From Thermanaerovibrio acidaminovorans DSM 6589 (GTDB taxonomy: Bacteria > Synergistota > Synergistia > Synergistales > Synergistaceae), in assembly GCF_000024905.1 (NCBI RefSeq), contig NC_013522.1, positions 434,001 to 498,000 on the forward strand: DNA of 64,000 nt. Direction: 5' to 3'. Each line of letters begins with the position of its first letter. The stretch's first letter is position 1. The notes beneath the pieces are model-generated. The model ran no database searches, was not told the origin of the DNA, and was given only the letters and a program-made list of their open reading frames with translations. Of the stretch, positions 34,753 to 42,513 are shown one piece after another. The position numbers were made by a program, and so were the translations under genes.

Positions 34753-35424
34753 TTGATAAAGCTGGTGGGCGTGGTTATCGTGGTGGTGGGGCTTCTACTC
34801 CGGTTCAACCCCCTTCTGGTGGTTCTGGTGGCGGGTTTCGCCACCGGTCTGGTGGGGGGCATGGGGCCCATGGAGGTCTTGGAGGCCCTGGGGAACGCCT
34901 TCGTTACGAACCGTTACATGTCCCTCTTCGTGCTCACCCTGCCGGTCATAGGCGTCCTGGAGAGGCACGGCCTCAAGGAGCAGGCGGAGAGGTTCGTGTC
35001 GTCCCTCAAGGGGGCTACTGCCGGCAGGGTGATGATGCTGTACATGCTGTTCAGGCAGCTGACCTGCGCGGTGGGCCTTCAGTTGGGTGGCCATCCCACC
35101 TTCGTTAGGCCCATAGTGGCCCCCATGGCGGAGGGGGCCCTGTCCAAGGGGGGGGAGCTGGATCCGGACCTTTCGGACCGGGTGAGGGCCATGGCGGCGT
35201 CGGCGGAGAACTACGGCAACTTCTTCGGGCAGCTGATCTTCATAGCCTCCGGCGGGCTTCTCCTCATAAAGGGCGTCATGGATCAGGCGGGTCACCCGGT
35301 GGACCTCATGAGGATGGGCATGTACGCGGTCCCAACCGCGGTCTGCGCCTTCGCCATGGCGGCCCTCAGGTTCCACCTTTTCGACTTGTCCGCCAAGAGG
35401 GATCTCGAGAGAGGAGGTAACTAG
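34753..35424 (+). CDS. DUF969 membrane protein (probable transporter half)
   Basis: A 223-residue integral membrane protein with about six hydrophobic segments. The conserved region around LFRQLTCAVGLQLGGHPTFV and ASAENYGNFFGQ is typical of DUF969. TTG 34753 is used because GGAGGTG lies just upstream. DUF969 and DUF979 genes occur side by side, often with pyroglutamyl peptidase as here, so they are thought to form a two-part carrier, possibly for 5-oxoproline or related compounds. Direct proof of the substrate is not known to me. Confidence 0.85.
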   Translation: MIKLVGVVIVVVGLLLRFNPLLVVLVAGFATGLVGGMGPMEVLEALGNAFVTNRYMSLFVLTLPVIGVLERHGLKEQAERFVSSLKGATAGRVMMLYMLFRQLTCAVGLQLGGHPTFVRPIVAPMAEGALSKGGELDPDLSDRVRAMAASAENYGNFFGQLIFIASGGLLLIKGVMDQAGHPVDLMRMGMYAVPTAVCAFAMAALRFHLFDLSAKRDLERGGN

Positions 35425-35426
35425 AT

Positions 35427-36338
35427 TTGAAGCTCACGGTGGATCACATGTACCTTCTGACCGGCCTGGTTCTGCTTGCCTTCTCAGCCCGGTCCTTCCT
35501 GGATGGGGGCAACCGGAAGAGGCTGGGGAACGGCCTCTTCTGGGGCGTCTACGGCCTCACGTTCCTTCTGGGTGGCCTGGTGCCGAACCGGGTGATCGGG
35601 TTCATGGTGGTGCTACTGGCGGCGCTGGGTAGCTTCGACATGATGGGGCGGGGCTCTTACGGCGAGACCACCCGGGAGGAGAGGATGGCCCGGGCGGCGG
35701 CGATGGGTAACCGGATCTTCCTGCCAGCGCTGATCATTCCCCTGGTCACCTTCGGGGTGGCCAAGTTCACCTCCCTTGGGGCCCTGGTCGGCCTCGGGTT
35801 AGGCACCGTGGTGGGTTTCGTGGCCGCCGCCCTCATGCTTCGGGAGGGGCCCCTGGTGTCGGTGGAGGAGGGTAGGAGGCTCATAGACGCCATCAGCTGG
35901 TCCGCCATACTGTCCCAGTTCCTAGCCGCCCTAGGCTTCCTGTTCGATAAGGCGGGGGTGGGGGCGGTGGTGGCTGGCATGGTCTCCTCGGTGGTGCCCC
36001 ATGGGAGCCGGTTGGCCGCGGTGGTGGCCTATTGCGTTGGCATGGCCCTGTTCACCATGGTGATGGGCAACGCCTTTGCCGCCTTCGCGGTCATAACCAC
36101 CGGCATAGGGATACCCATGGTGGTGATGCAGGGGGCGGATCCGTCGGTGGCGGGGGTCATAGGCATGCTTTCCGGCTACTGCGGGACCCTGATGACCCCC
36201 ATGGCGGCCAACTTCAACGTGGTTCCCGCGGCCCTGTTGGAGATCCGGGACAAGAACCGGGTCATCGTGGCCCAGGTGCCTGTGGCCCTGGCCATGCTGG
36301 TGGCCAACGTGGTTCTCATGTACACCCTGGCGTTCTGA
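35427..36338 (+). CDS. DUF979 membrane protein (probable transporter half)
   Basis: A 303-residue integral membrane protein with about nine to ten hydrophobic segments. GNAFAAFAVITTGIGIPMVV and SGYCGTLMTPMAANFNVVPA are the best-conserved DUF979 stretches. It begins 2 bases after the DUF969 stop and precedes pcp by about 25 bases. Inferred to form a carrier with the DUF969 protein; the cargo may be pyroglutamate or pyroglutamyl peptides given the next gene. Confidence 0.85.
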   Translation: MKLTVDHMYLLTGLVLLAFSARSFLDGGNRKRLGNGLFWGVYGLTFLLGGLVPNRVIGFMVVLLAALGSFDMMGRGSYGETTREERMARAAAMGNRIFLPALIIPLVTFGVAKFTSLGALVGLGLGTVVGFVAAALMLREGPLVSVEEGRRLIDAISWSAILSQFLAALGFLFDKAGVGAVVAGMVSSVVPHGSRLAAVVAYCVGMALFTMVMGNAFAAFAVITTGIGIPMVVMQGADPSVAGVIGMLSGYCGTLMTPMAANFNVVPAALLEIRDKNRVIVAQVPVALAMLVANVVLMYTLAF

Positions 36339-36363
36339 TCGAGATTGACTGGAGGTGTGGCGG

Positions 36364-37011
36364 ATGAGACACGTGTTGCTGACCGGATTCGACCCCTTCG
36401 GTGGGGAGAGGGTGAACCCCGCCCTTGAGGCGGTGAGGTGTCTGGACGGCAGGGTCATCGCCGGTGCCGTGGTGAGGGCGGTGGAGGTGCCCACCGTCAG
36501 GTTCAAGTGCGTTGAGAGGGTCAGATCCGCCATAGCGGAGCTGGACCCTTTGCTGGTGATATCCGTGGGCCAGGCGGGGGGGAGGGCGGAGATAACCCCC
36601 GAGAGGGTGGCCATAAACGTGGACGATTTCAGGATAAAGGACAACGAGGGGAACCAGCCGGTGGATGAGGTGGTGGATCCAAAGGGCCCCGCCGCATACT
36701 TCTCCACCCTGCCGATAAAGGCCATGGTGGATGCCATGAGAAGGGCCCACATCCCCGCATCGGTGTCCAACACCGCGGGCACATTCGTGTGCAACCACCT
36801 GTTCTACGGCCTCATGAGGCACCTCCACCTGGAGGGCAACGTGAGGCGCGGCGGCTTCGTCCACATCCCGTACCTTCCGGAGCAGGCCGCAAGGCTGTCG
36901 GGTCAGCCCAGCATGGGGCTGGATTGCGTCCTAACGGGCCTTGAGGCGGGGATCGCCGCCGCCCTGGAGTGCGGGGAGGACAAGCCCATAACTGGCGGAA
37001 CCGAGTGCTGA
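36364..37011 (+). CDS. pcp: Pyroglutamyl-peptidase I (C15 family)
   Basis: A 215-residue cysteine peptidase removing N-terminal 5-oxoproline. The N-terminus LLTGFDPFGGERVNPALEAV is diagnostic. The catalytic Glu is in the ITPERVAINVDDFRI region, the nucleophile Cys in SNTAGTFVCNHLFYG and the catalytic His in GFVHIPYLPEQA. ATG 36364 follows GGAGGTG. It closes the DUF969-DUF979-pcp operon and is followed by a GC hairpin. Confidence 0.94.
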   Translation: MRHVLLTGFDPFGGERVNPALEAVRCLDGRVIAGAVVRAVEVPTVRFKCVERVRSAIAELDPLLVISVGQAGGRAEITPERVAINVDDFRIKDNEGNQPVDEVVDPKGPAAYFSTLPIKAMVDAMRRAHIPASVSNTAGTFVCNHLFYGLMRHLHLEGNVRRGGFVHIPYLPEQAARLSGQPSMGLDCVLTGLEAGIAAALECGEDKPITGGTEC

Positions 37012-37016
37012 ACGAG

Positions 37017-37042
37017 GCCGGGGGCCTAATGGGGCCCCCGGC
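37017..37042 (+). terminator. Hairpin after pcp
   Basis: Perfect 10-bp arms GCCGGGGGCC and GGCCCCCGGC with a 6-base loop are followed by TGGTCTTT. It probably ends the pcp operon. Confidence 0.65.
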
Positions 37043-37066
37043 TGGTCTTTCGGTGAGAGGGACAGT

Positions 37067-37860
37067 TCAGAGCCGGAAGGAGACCATCAGGGCCTTCAGC
37101 TCCCCCGCATGGGAGGCGAGCCGCTCCGCCTGCTGGGCCACGTTCTCGGTGCCCTGGACGGTCTCTCGGATGGTGCGGTAGATGTGATCCACCGACTGGG
37201 ATATGTGGACCGTGGAGGAGGCTATGTGCTCCACCGCCCCCTCCATCTCGGACGCCAGGGCGGACTGCTCCTCCGACACTGCCGCCAGGTCCGAGAGGAC
37301 TCTATGACCCTCTTGACCGCCTGGGTGGCCCTCTCCAACCTATCCATGGCCCCCTCGGAGGTCCTGGCGGTGTCCGACAGGACCCTGCCGGCGGACTCTA
37401 TGGATCCCACCGCCTGGTCCACCTTGTCCCTGAGGGATCCTATAAGGTTCCCTATGGACCTGGAGGCCTGGTTTGACTCCTCCGCCAGCTTCCGGACCTC
37501 CTCGGCCACCACCGCGAAGCCCTTGCCCGCCTCCCCCGCCCGAGCCGCCTCGATGGCGGCGTTCAGCGCCAGAAGGTTGGTTTGGTCCGCTATGCGGGAG
37601 ATGGTGTCCACGAAGGAGGTTATCTCCTCCTCCTTGGATATCTTCCCTTGCTCCACCTGGGAGTTCCAGTGCTCCAGTACGCCGGTTGTGAAGTCCACTA
37701 TGCCCTTCACCCCCTTGATCCTGTCCTGGTAGACGTCCTCGTAGGTCCTCTTGTAGGAGACCCCTATCAGGGCCGCAGGCGACAGAAAAATTATACGGCT
37801 CAAGCTTACCCAGTATAAATATCTAAATATTTTAACCGATCCCCGGTGCTCAAAAGACAT
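37067..37860 (-). pseudogene. Methyl-accepting chemotaxis protein remnant (internal deletion plus frameshift)
   Basis: The minus-strand frame from 37860 encodes a hydrophobic N-terminal segment and a Cache-like first helix ([19 protein letters not shown]). It then jumps straight into the chemoreceptor signalling tip ([36 protein letters not shown]). HAMP, most of the sensor domain and one arm of the coiled coil are missing. Near 37294-37301 the frame shifts: VKRVIES continues in another frame as [19 protein letters not shown] and runs to 37067. Restoring one base gives a continuous 264-residue product. The N-terminal part is AT-richer than its surroundings. It is probably a dead remnant; a sequencing error could explain the frameshift but not the missing sensor. 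Confidence 0.85.
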
Positions 37861-37908
37861 ATTTAATGTTAAACTTCGAATAGATCATTGTGAGTGGGGG
37901 GATCTGCA

Positions 37909-39471
37909 TTGAGGAGAAGGTTTCTGCGGCCCGTATGGGGTGTGGCGGTTCTTCTGTTGCTGTTGCTTGGAGTTATGGCGGAGGCGTCCCAGCTGACCAT
38001 ACTGCACGTCAACGATACCCATGGTCATGCGTGGCCCTTCGATGTCAGCGACGGTCCGTCGGTGGGGGGATTCGCCCCGCTGAGCACCCTGGTGGACCGG
38101 ATACGGCGGGAGGTGGAGTCCAAGGGGGGGCACGTGATCTTGCTTCACGCCGGGGACTTCAACACCGGGGTGCCCGAGTCGGATCAGAGCGACGCCATGC
38201 CGGACATAGTGGCCATGAACATGATCCGCTTCGACGCGGCTACCCTGGGTAACCACGAGTTTGACAAGCCAAGGGAGGTGTTGAAACGCCAGCTGGACTT
38301 TGCCCGGTTCCCGGTGGTCAACGCGAACCTGGTGGATTCCATGGGGTTCAACCCCTTGAAGCCCTACGTTGTGAAGGACTTTGGGGACGTGTCGGTGGCC
38401 ATATACGGTCTTCTGACCCCTGAGACCGCCCAGCTGGAGCCGGTGCACCTCAAGGGGTGGACCCTGGAGGACCCGGTGGGGGTGTCCCGCCGGCTGGTGC
38501 CCAGGCTCAAGAACCGGGCCCGGGTGGTGATCGCCCTGACGCACCTGGGCTGGTCCGACGATCCGTCCCTTCCCGGCACCTCCCGGGCCCTGGCGGAGGC
38601 CCGGATACCGGGCCTGGACGTGATCGTGGACGGCCATTCCCACACCCTCTTCAAGGAGGCCCCCACCATAGGGCACACCACGGTGGTCCAGGCGGGGGAC
38701 TGGGGCAGGTACCTGGGACGGCTGGACCTAACCATCGAGGATGGGAGGATAACCCGCAGGTCCTGGCGGGCCATCCCGGTGAACCTCAAGAGGGCGGTGG
38801 GACCAGGGGGCGGCAAGCGGGTCTTCGAGTTTCTGGAGGGGGAGATACCGTCGGATCCCAAGGTGGAGGCCGCCCTGGACTACTTCAAGCGGGTGGGCCG
38901 GGAGAGGCTGGATGCGGTGGTTGGAAGGACCAGGGTGCTACTCGATGGGGAGCGGGAGCGGGTGAGGTCCATGGACACCAACCTGACCAACCTGGTGGCG
39001 GACGCCATGAGGTGGAAGGTGGGGGCGGACGTGGCGCTCCTGAACGGAGGGGCGGTGAGGGCCTCCATATCCCCCGGGGACGTGACCTACCGGGACGTGC
39101 TCACCGTGCTCCCCTTCGGCAGCACCCTCTACGTGGTGGAGCTCACCGGGGAGCAGCTCAAGCGGGTGCTGGACTTCGCGGTGACGGTCCCCGCCGGCAA
39201 GGGGGGCTGGCCTCACTTCTCCAACCTCACGCTTCGCAGGGGAGCCTCGGGGGCCCAGGACGTGAGGGTGGGGGGCAAGCCCCTGGACATGGGGGCCAGG
39301 TATCGGCTGGTGACGTTCAACTACCTGGCCCTGGGTGGGGACGGCTACCAGGTCCTCAAGGAGCTGAAGGGTTACGACACCGGGTTCGTGGACGCGGCGG
39401 TGCTGGCGGAGTTCATGGGTACCCAGGGGGAGATATCCGGCTGGGACGGGTCTCAGCGGTACGTGCCCTGA
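37909..39471 (+). CDS. Secreted 5'-nucleotidase / 2',3'-cyclic phosphodiesterase (UshA family)
   Basis: A 520-residue exported metallophosphatase. The signal peptide is RRRFLRP then a Leu-rich core ending near AEA-SQ. The calcineurin-type domain has the metal motifs LHVNDTHGH, LHAGDFNTG, TLGNHEFD and VDGHSHTLF. The C-terminal 5'-nucleotidase domain includes TNLVADAMRWK and NGGAVRASISPGDVTY. TTG 37909 follows GGGGGGATC. In the periplasm it would dephosphorylate nucleotides to nucleosides, supplying purines to the catabolic island. Confidence 0.92.
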   Translation: MRRRFLRPVWGVAVLLLLLLGVMAEASQLTILHVNDTHGHAWPFDVSDGPSVGGFAPLSTLVDRIRREVESKGGHVILLHAGDFNTGVPESDQSDAMPDIVAMNMIRFDAATLGNHEFDKPREVLKRQLDFARFPVVNANLVDSMGFNPLKPYVVKDFGDVSVAIYGLLTPETAQLEPVHLKGWTLEDPVGVSRRLVPRLKNRARVVIALTHLGWSDDPSLPGTSRALAEARIPGLDVIVDGHSHTLFKEAPTIGHTTVVQAGDWGRYLGRLDLTIEDGRITRRSWRAIPVNLKRAVGPGGGKRVFEFLEGEIPSDPKVEAALDYFKRVGRERLDAVVGRTRVLLDGERERVRSMDTNLTNLVADAMRWKVGADVALLNGGAVRASISPGDVTYRDVLTVLPFGSTLYVVELTGEQLKRVLDFAVTVPAGKGGWPHFSNLTLRRGASGAQDVRVGGKPLDMGARYRLVTFNYLALGGDGYQVLKELKGYDTGFVDAAVLAEFMGTQGEISGWDGSQRYVP

Positions 39472-39526
39472 GGGGTCCCGCGGGCTCGCCTTGTCCCTCA
39501 TGTTATGTGTTCGGGAGGTGTTCGCC

Positions 39527-40681
39527 TTGAAGGCCATTGTGAACGGACGGATATGGACCATGAGCGCCGGGGAGATACCCGGTGGAACCATCCTGTTGGA
39601 CCGGGGCAGGATCGTGGCGGTGGGGTCCTCGGTGGAGGTGCCCCCCGGGGCGGAGGTGATAGACGTCTCCGGTGCGGTGGTGACCCCGGGCTTCATCGAC
39701 GCCCACACCCACGCGGGCATATGCGAGGAGGGGGTCCCGGAGGATCCGGATCCGGTCAACGACGCCACCGATCCCATCACCATGGGCCTTCGGGCCCTGG
39801 ACGCCATAAACCCCTCCGACGAGGCGTTCCGCAACGCCCTATCGTCCGGGGTGACCTGCGTCAACGTGGTGCCCGGGAGCGCCAACGTGGTGGGGGGTAC
39901 CGGGGCGGTGGTGAAGACCTGGGGCTCCACCATGGAGGACATGCTGGTCCTGTCCCACTCGGGGATGAAGGCCGCCCTGGGGGAGAACCCCATGCGGGTT
40001 CACGGCAGGAAGGACCGGCTCCCGTCCACCCGGATGGGAAACGCTTATTGTCTCAGGAAGGCCCTGCAGGATGCGGTGGACTACCGGGAGCGCAAGAGGT
40101 CCGCGGCGGAGAAGGGGGAGCACTTTTCCCTGGACCTTGGGTTCGAGAACATGCTTCCCGTGTTGGAGGGGAGGGTTCCCTTGAGGGTCCACTGTCACCG
40201 GGCGGACGACATATGCACCGCCGTCCGGGTGTGTGAGGAGTTCAAGGTGCCCTTTACGTTGGAGCACGGCACCGAGGGGCACCTGGTGGTGGAGCTGCTG
40301 GCCTCCAAGGGGGTCAGCGTGGCGGTGGGGCCCACCCAGTCGTCCAAGAGCAAGATAGAGCTGAGGAACAAGGGGTGGGAGACCCTAGTGGCCTTCAGCC
40401 GGGCTGGGGTCCGGTTCTGCATGATAACCGACCACCCGGTGATCCCCATAGAGACGCTGCAGGTGGCGGTCTCCCTGGCGGTGAGGCACGGCCTTGAGCC
40501 CCTGGAGGCCCTTAGGGCGGTTACGATCCGGGCGGCGGAGCACCTGGGTCTTGCCCACCGGATGGGGTCCATCCAGGAGGGCAAGGACGGGGACCTGGTG
40601 GTTTGGGACGGGGACCCCACGGACGTGAGGGTGGCCCCCCGGATGGTCTTCGTGGAGGGTCGGTTGGTTTACGAAGCGTAA
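39527..40681 (+). CDS. Amidohydrolase (imidazolonepropionase-like)
   Basis: A 384-residue amidohydrolase-superfamily enzyme. TPGFIDAHTHAGI holds the first metal pair, EHGTEGHLV and ITDHPVIP later metal or catalytic positions, and GSIQEGKDGDLVVWDGDP is the usual C-terminal signature. TTG 39527 follows GGGAGGTG. The group is related to imidazolonepropionase and prolidase-like hydrolases; the substrate is unknown. It is monocistronic, after the nucleotidase and before the T-box leader. Confidence 0.85.
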   Translation: MKAIVNGRIWTMSAGEIPGGTILLDRGRIVAVGSSVEVPPGAEVIDVSGAVVTPGFIDAHTHAGICEEGVPEDPDPVNDATDPITMGLRALDAINPSDEAFRNALSSGVTCVNVVPGSANVVGGTGAVVKTWGSTMEDMLVLSHSGMKAALGENPMRVHGRKDRLPSTRMGNAYCLRKALQDAVDYRERKRSAAEKGEHFSLDLGFENMLPVLEGRVPLRVHCHRADDICTAVRVCEEFKVPFTLEHGTEGHLVVELLASKGVSVAVGPTQSSKSKIELRNKGWETLVAFSRAGVRFCMITDHPVIPIETLQVAVSLAVRHGLEPLEALRAVTIRAAEHLGLAHRMGSIQEGKDGDLVVWDGDPTDVRVAPRMVFVEGRLVYEA

Positions 40682-40744
40682 TTCAATGCGATAAGCAATA
40701 AACTAGAGTTTGTTTTGATCAACGGGCTTATGTAAACTGAAGTG

Positions 40745-40771
40745 AAAATGCAACCCGGTTAAGTGCATTTT
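40745..40771. promoter_or_regulatory. Inverted repeat AAAATGCA-N11-TGCATTTT upstream of the T-box promoter
   Basis: Perfect 8-bp arms with an 11-base spacer end 5 bases before the -35 box at 40777. It may be a protein-binding site or the transcription end of the upstream amidohydrolase gene. Confidence 0.4.
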
Positions 40772-40776
40772 GGGTG

Positions 40777-40805
40777 TTGACAGGACGGCCCCTCCGGTGT
40801 ATTCT
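40777..40805 (+). promoter_or_regulatory. Sigma70-type promoter for the lysine operon
   Basis: A perfect TTGACA -35, a 17-base spacer and TATTCT as -10. The start would be near 40812, about 45 bases before the T-box Stem I. Confidence 0.85.
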
Positions 40806-40854
40806 GCTTCTCAACAAGGGCTTCAGTGAACCTTGAGGGGTTTAGAAGCGGAAA

Positions 40855-41127
40855 GGCCATGATGCGGATGGCCGAGCGGGCAACCGAACCTTACAGAGAG
40901 TGACCTCCACCGGCTGAGAGGGGTCTGGGTTCGCCGCAAGGCCCAAGGTCCGCGGAGCCGGAGCGGAAAGGCCCGCCCCCTGATGGGCGGCGGGGCCGGA
41001 GTACGACTCCCGGGTGGGTCCCGTCACAGGCCCAGGAGAGGAACGGCTCCTGGTGAGCCGTTCAAGTTGGGTGGTACCGCGAGCTGTGGAGGCTCGTCCC
41101 TTCGGGGACGGGCCTCCTTTTTTTATC
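40855..41127 (+). ncRNA. T-box riboswitch leader of the lysW operon
   Basis: The T-box core GGGTGGTACCGCG (41069-41081) with its UGGU bulge for the tRNA 3' end is followed by an intrinsic terminator. Upstream, Stem I shows the AG bulge AGAGAG (40895-40900) and distal-loop GGCTGAGAGG. The lower helix pairs GCGGAT with GTCCGC. AAG triplets at 40938-40940 and 40945-40947 fall in the probable specifier region, matching tRNA-Lys and the lysine genes downstream. CGC nearby leaves an Arg reading possible. Uncharged tRNA would promote the antiterminator and operon expression. Confidence 0.88.
41088..41124 (+). terminator. T-box-controlled intrinsic terminator
   Basis: GGAGGCTCGTCCC pairs with GGGACGGGCCTCC (one internal mismatch) around a TTCG loop, then TTTTTTT. 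It overlaps the 3' side of the T-box antiterminator region, as expected for tRNA-dependent attenuation. Confidence 0.9.
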
Positions 41128-41149
41128 AAAAATGAGGAGGTCGATCGGT

Positions 41150-41317
41150 ATGAGCGGGGTGTGCGTGGTCTGTGAGGGTTCCGTGTCGGTGCCGGAGGGT
41201 TGCTGCGTGGGGGAGATCCTGGTCTGTCCCGACTGTGGGGTGGAGCTGGAGGTCCTCTCCCTGGAGCCTCTGGAGCTGGGGGAGGCTCCGGAGGTCCAGG
41301 AGGACTGGGGAGAGTAG
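41150..41317 (+). CDS. lysW: Amino-group carrier protein LysW
   Basis: A 55-residue acidic carrier protein. Four zinc-binding Cys occur as CVVC and CPDC, and the chain ends in EDWGE, whose C-terminal Glu gamma-carboxyl is ligated to the alpha-amino group of the substrate. Length and C-terminus match LysW of Thermus. ATG 41150 follows GAGGAGG; the 41132 start is too close to the terminator. First gene after the T-box, 2 bases before lysX. Confidence 0.95.
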   Translation: MSGVCVVCEGSVSVPEGCCVGEILVCPDCGVELEVLSLEPLELGEAPEVQEDWGE

Positions 41318-41319
41318 CG

Positions 41320-42150
41320 GTGGAGCTCCTGGTGATCTACACCCGGCTCAGGGTGGAGGAGAAGCTGCTCCACCAGCGGGCCCAGGAGCTGGGCGTACCC
41401 TCCCGGCTGGTGGACGCCACCCACTGGGTGCTGGGCGGGGACCTGGACGTGCCTTCCGGGGGGGTGGCCCTCTGCAGGGCCATATCCCACGGGCAGAACG
41501 AGACCATCGCCCGGTGCCTGGAGTCCCGGGGGATAAGGGTGTCGAACCCGCCAGAGGTGATGGCCCGGTGCGGGAACAAGATGCTTACCGCCCTGGCGCT
41601 GGACGCGGAGGGGATCCCCCAGCCTAGGTGGCGGGTGGCCCTCTCCCCCGAGGGGGCCATGGAGGCGGTGGGGGACCTGGGGTTCCCGGCGGTCCTCAAA
41701 CCCCTCTGCGGAAGCTGGGGAAGGCTTCTGGCCAAGGTGAACGACCGGGATGCGCTGGAGGCGGTGGTGGAGCACAAGCACCAGCTGGGGGTGAACCACC
41801 AGACCTACTTCATCCAGGAGTACGTGGAGAAGGGGGGCTTCGACGTTCGGGCCTTCGTGGTGGGTGGACGTCCCGTGGCGGCCATAAGGCGCAGTAGCCC
41901 CCACTGGATAACCAACACCGCCCGGGGAGGAGAGGCCTCCAACGTGCCGGTGGACGTGGAGATGTATCGTCTCCTGGAGGGGGTCCAGCGGGCCATCGGG
42001 GGGGACTTCCTGGCGGTGGACCTGTTCCGATCCGATCGCGGGTGGCTGGTCAATGAGGTCAACGACGGAGGGGAGTTCAAGAACTCCATAGGCCCCACCG
42101 GTGTGGACATACCGGGCCTCATAGTGAGGCACCTCTTGGATCTGAAATAG
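41320..42150 (+). CDS. lysX: LysW-aminoadipate (or glutamate) ligase LysX
   Basis: A 276-residue ATP-grasp ligase of the RimK/LysX family. ATP-grasp elements are GFPAVLKPLCGSWGRL, YFIQEYVEKGGFDVRAFVVG and GWLVNEVNDGGEFKNS. GTG 41320 starts 2 bases after the lysW stop, preceded by GGGGAGAG. It joins the alpha-amino group of alpha-aminoadipate (lysine route) or glutamate (ornithine route) to the C-terminal Glu of LysW. Substrate choice is not decided by sequence alone; the T-box triplets favour lysine. Confidence 0.93.
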   Translation: MELLVIYTRLRVEEKLLHQRAQELGVPSRLVDATHWVLGGDLDVPSGGVALCRAISHGQNETIARCLESRGIRVSNPPEVMARCGNKMLTALALDAEGIPQPRWRVALSPEGAMEAVGDLGFPAVLKPLCGSWGRLLAKVNDRDALEAVVEHKHQLGVNHQTYFIQEYVEKGGFDVRAFVVGGRPVAAIRRSSPHWITNTARGGEASNVPVDVEMYRLLEGVQRAIGGDFLAVDLFRSDRGWLVNEVNDGGEFKNSIGPTGVDIPGLIVRHLLDLK

Positions 42151-42162
42151 GAGGTAGTGACC

Positions 42163-42285
42163 ATGGATCTGGATAGGCTCAAGCGAAAGCCCTTCGGGGC
42201 GGATGGTTCTTTGGAGGCTAACGGGACGTTCGATATCGATTTCCAGATGGGCGGGGCTATGCGCCGGCCAGGGGGGTCCTCATGA
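42163..42285 (+). CDS. Small hypothetical ORF after lysX (40 aa)
   Basis: ATG 42163 follows AGGAGGTAGTGACC, a strong ribosome-binding site, 12 bases after lysX. It encodes a 40-residue polar peptide beginning MDLDRLKRKPFGADGSLEAN and ending MRRPGGSS. I do not recognise it. It lies directly before an internal terminator, so it may be a leader-type ORF whose translation affects terminator folding, or a small accessory protein. Confidence 0.5.
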   Translation: MDLDRLKRKPFGADGSLEANGTFDIDFQMGGAMRRPGGSS

Positions 42286-42314
42286 CCTTGAGGGCACCAT
42301 GGTTCCTTGCGCAG

Positions 42315-42340
42315 GCCCGCCCCGGAGGGGCGGGTTTTTT
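42315..42340 (+). terminator. Internal intrinsic terminator within the lysine operon
   Basis: CCCGCCCC pairs with GGGGCGGG around a 3-base loop (GGA), followed by TTTTTT. It separates lysW-lysX from the rest of the operon. An upstream GGGCGGG at 42249-42255 could pair with CCCGCCC of the 5' arm and prevent hairpin formation, which would make it a conditional attenuator. Confidence 0.8.
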
Positions 42341-42357
42341 CATTGGAGGTGTTTCGG

Positions 42358-42513
42358 TTGGTTATAGAGCTTTACGAGCGAGGGCGGCTGATCATTACCT
42401 TGGAGCTGACGGCTGATTTGGAGGACCCCCGGGAGGGAGTGGGCCGGGTCATTGAGGACGCCCCCACATTGGATGATCCGGGGCACCTGGGGAGGGATGG
42501 GGAATGGTGGTAG
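42358..42513 (+). CDS. Small hypothetical protein upstream of the citrate-synthase-like gene (51 aa)
   Basis: TTG 42358 follows GGAGGTG with correct spacing. The 51-residue product begins VIELYERGRLIITLELTADL-like and is acidic; no family is recognised. Its stop overlaps the start of the citrate-synthase-like gene by 10 bases, suggesting translational coupling. It may be a small partner of that enzyme or simply a coupling ORF. Confidence 0.5.
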   Translation: MVIELYERGRLIITLELTADLEDPREGVGRVIEDAPTLDDPGHLGRDGEWW

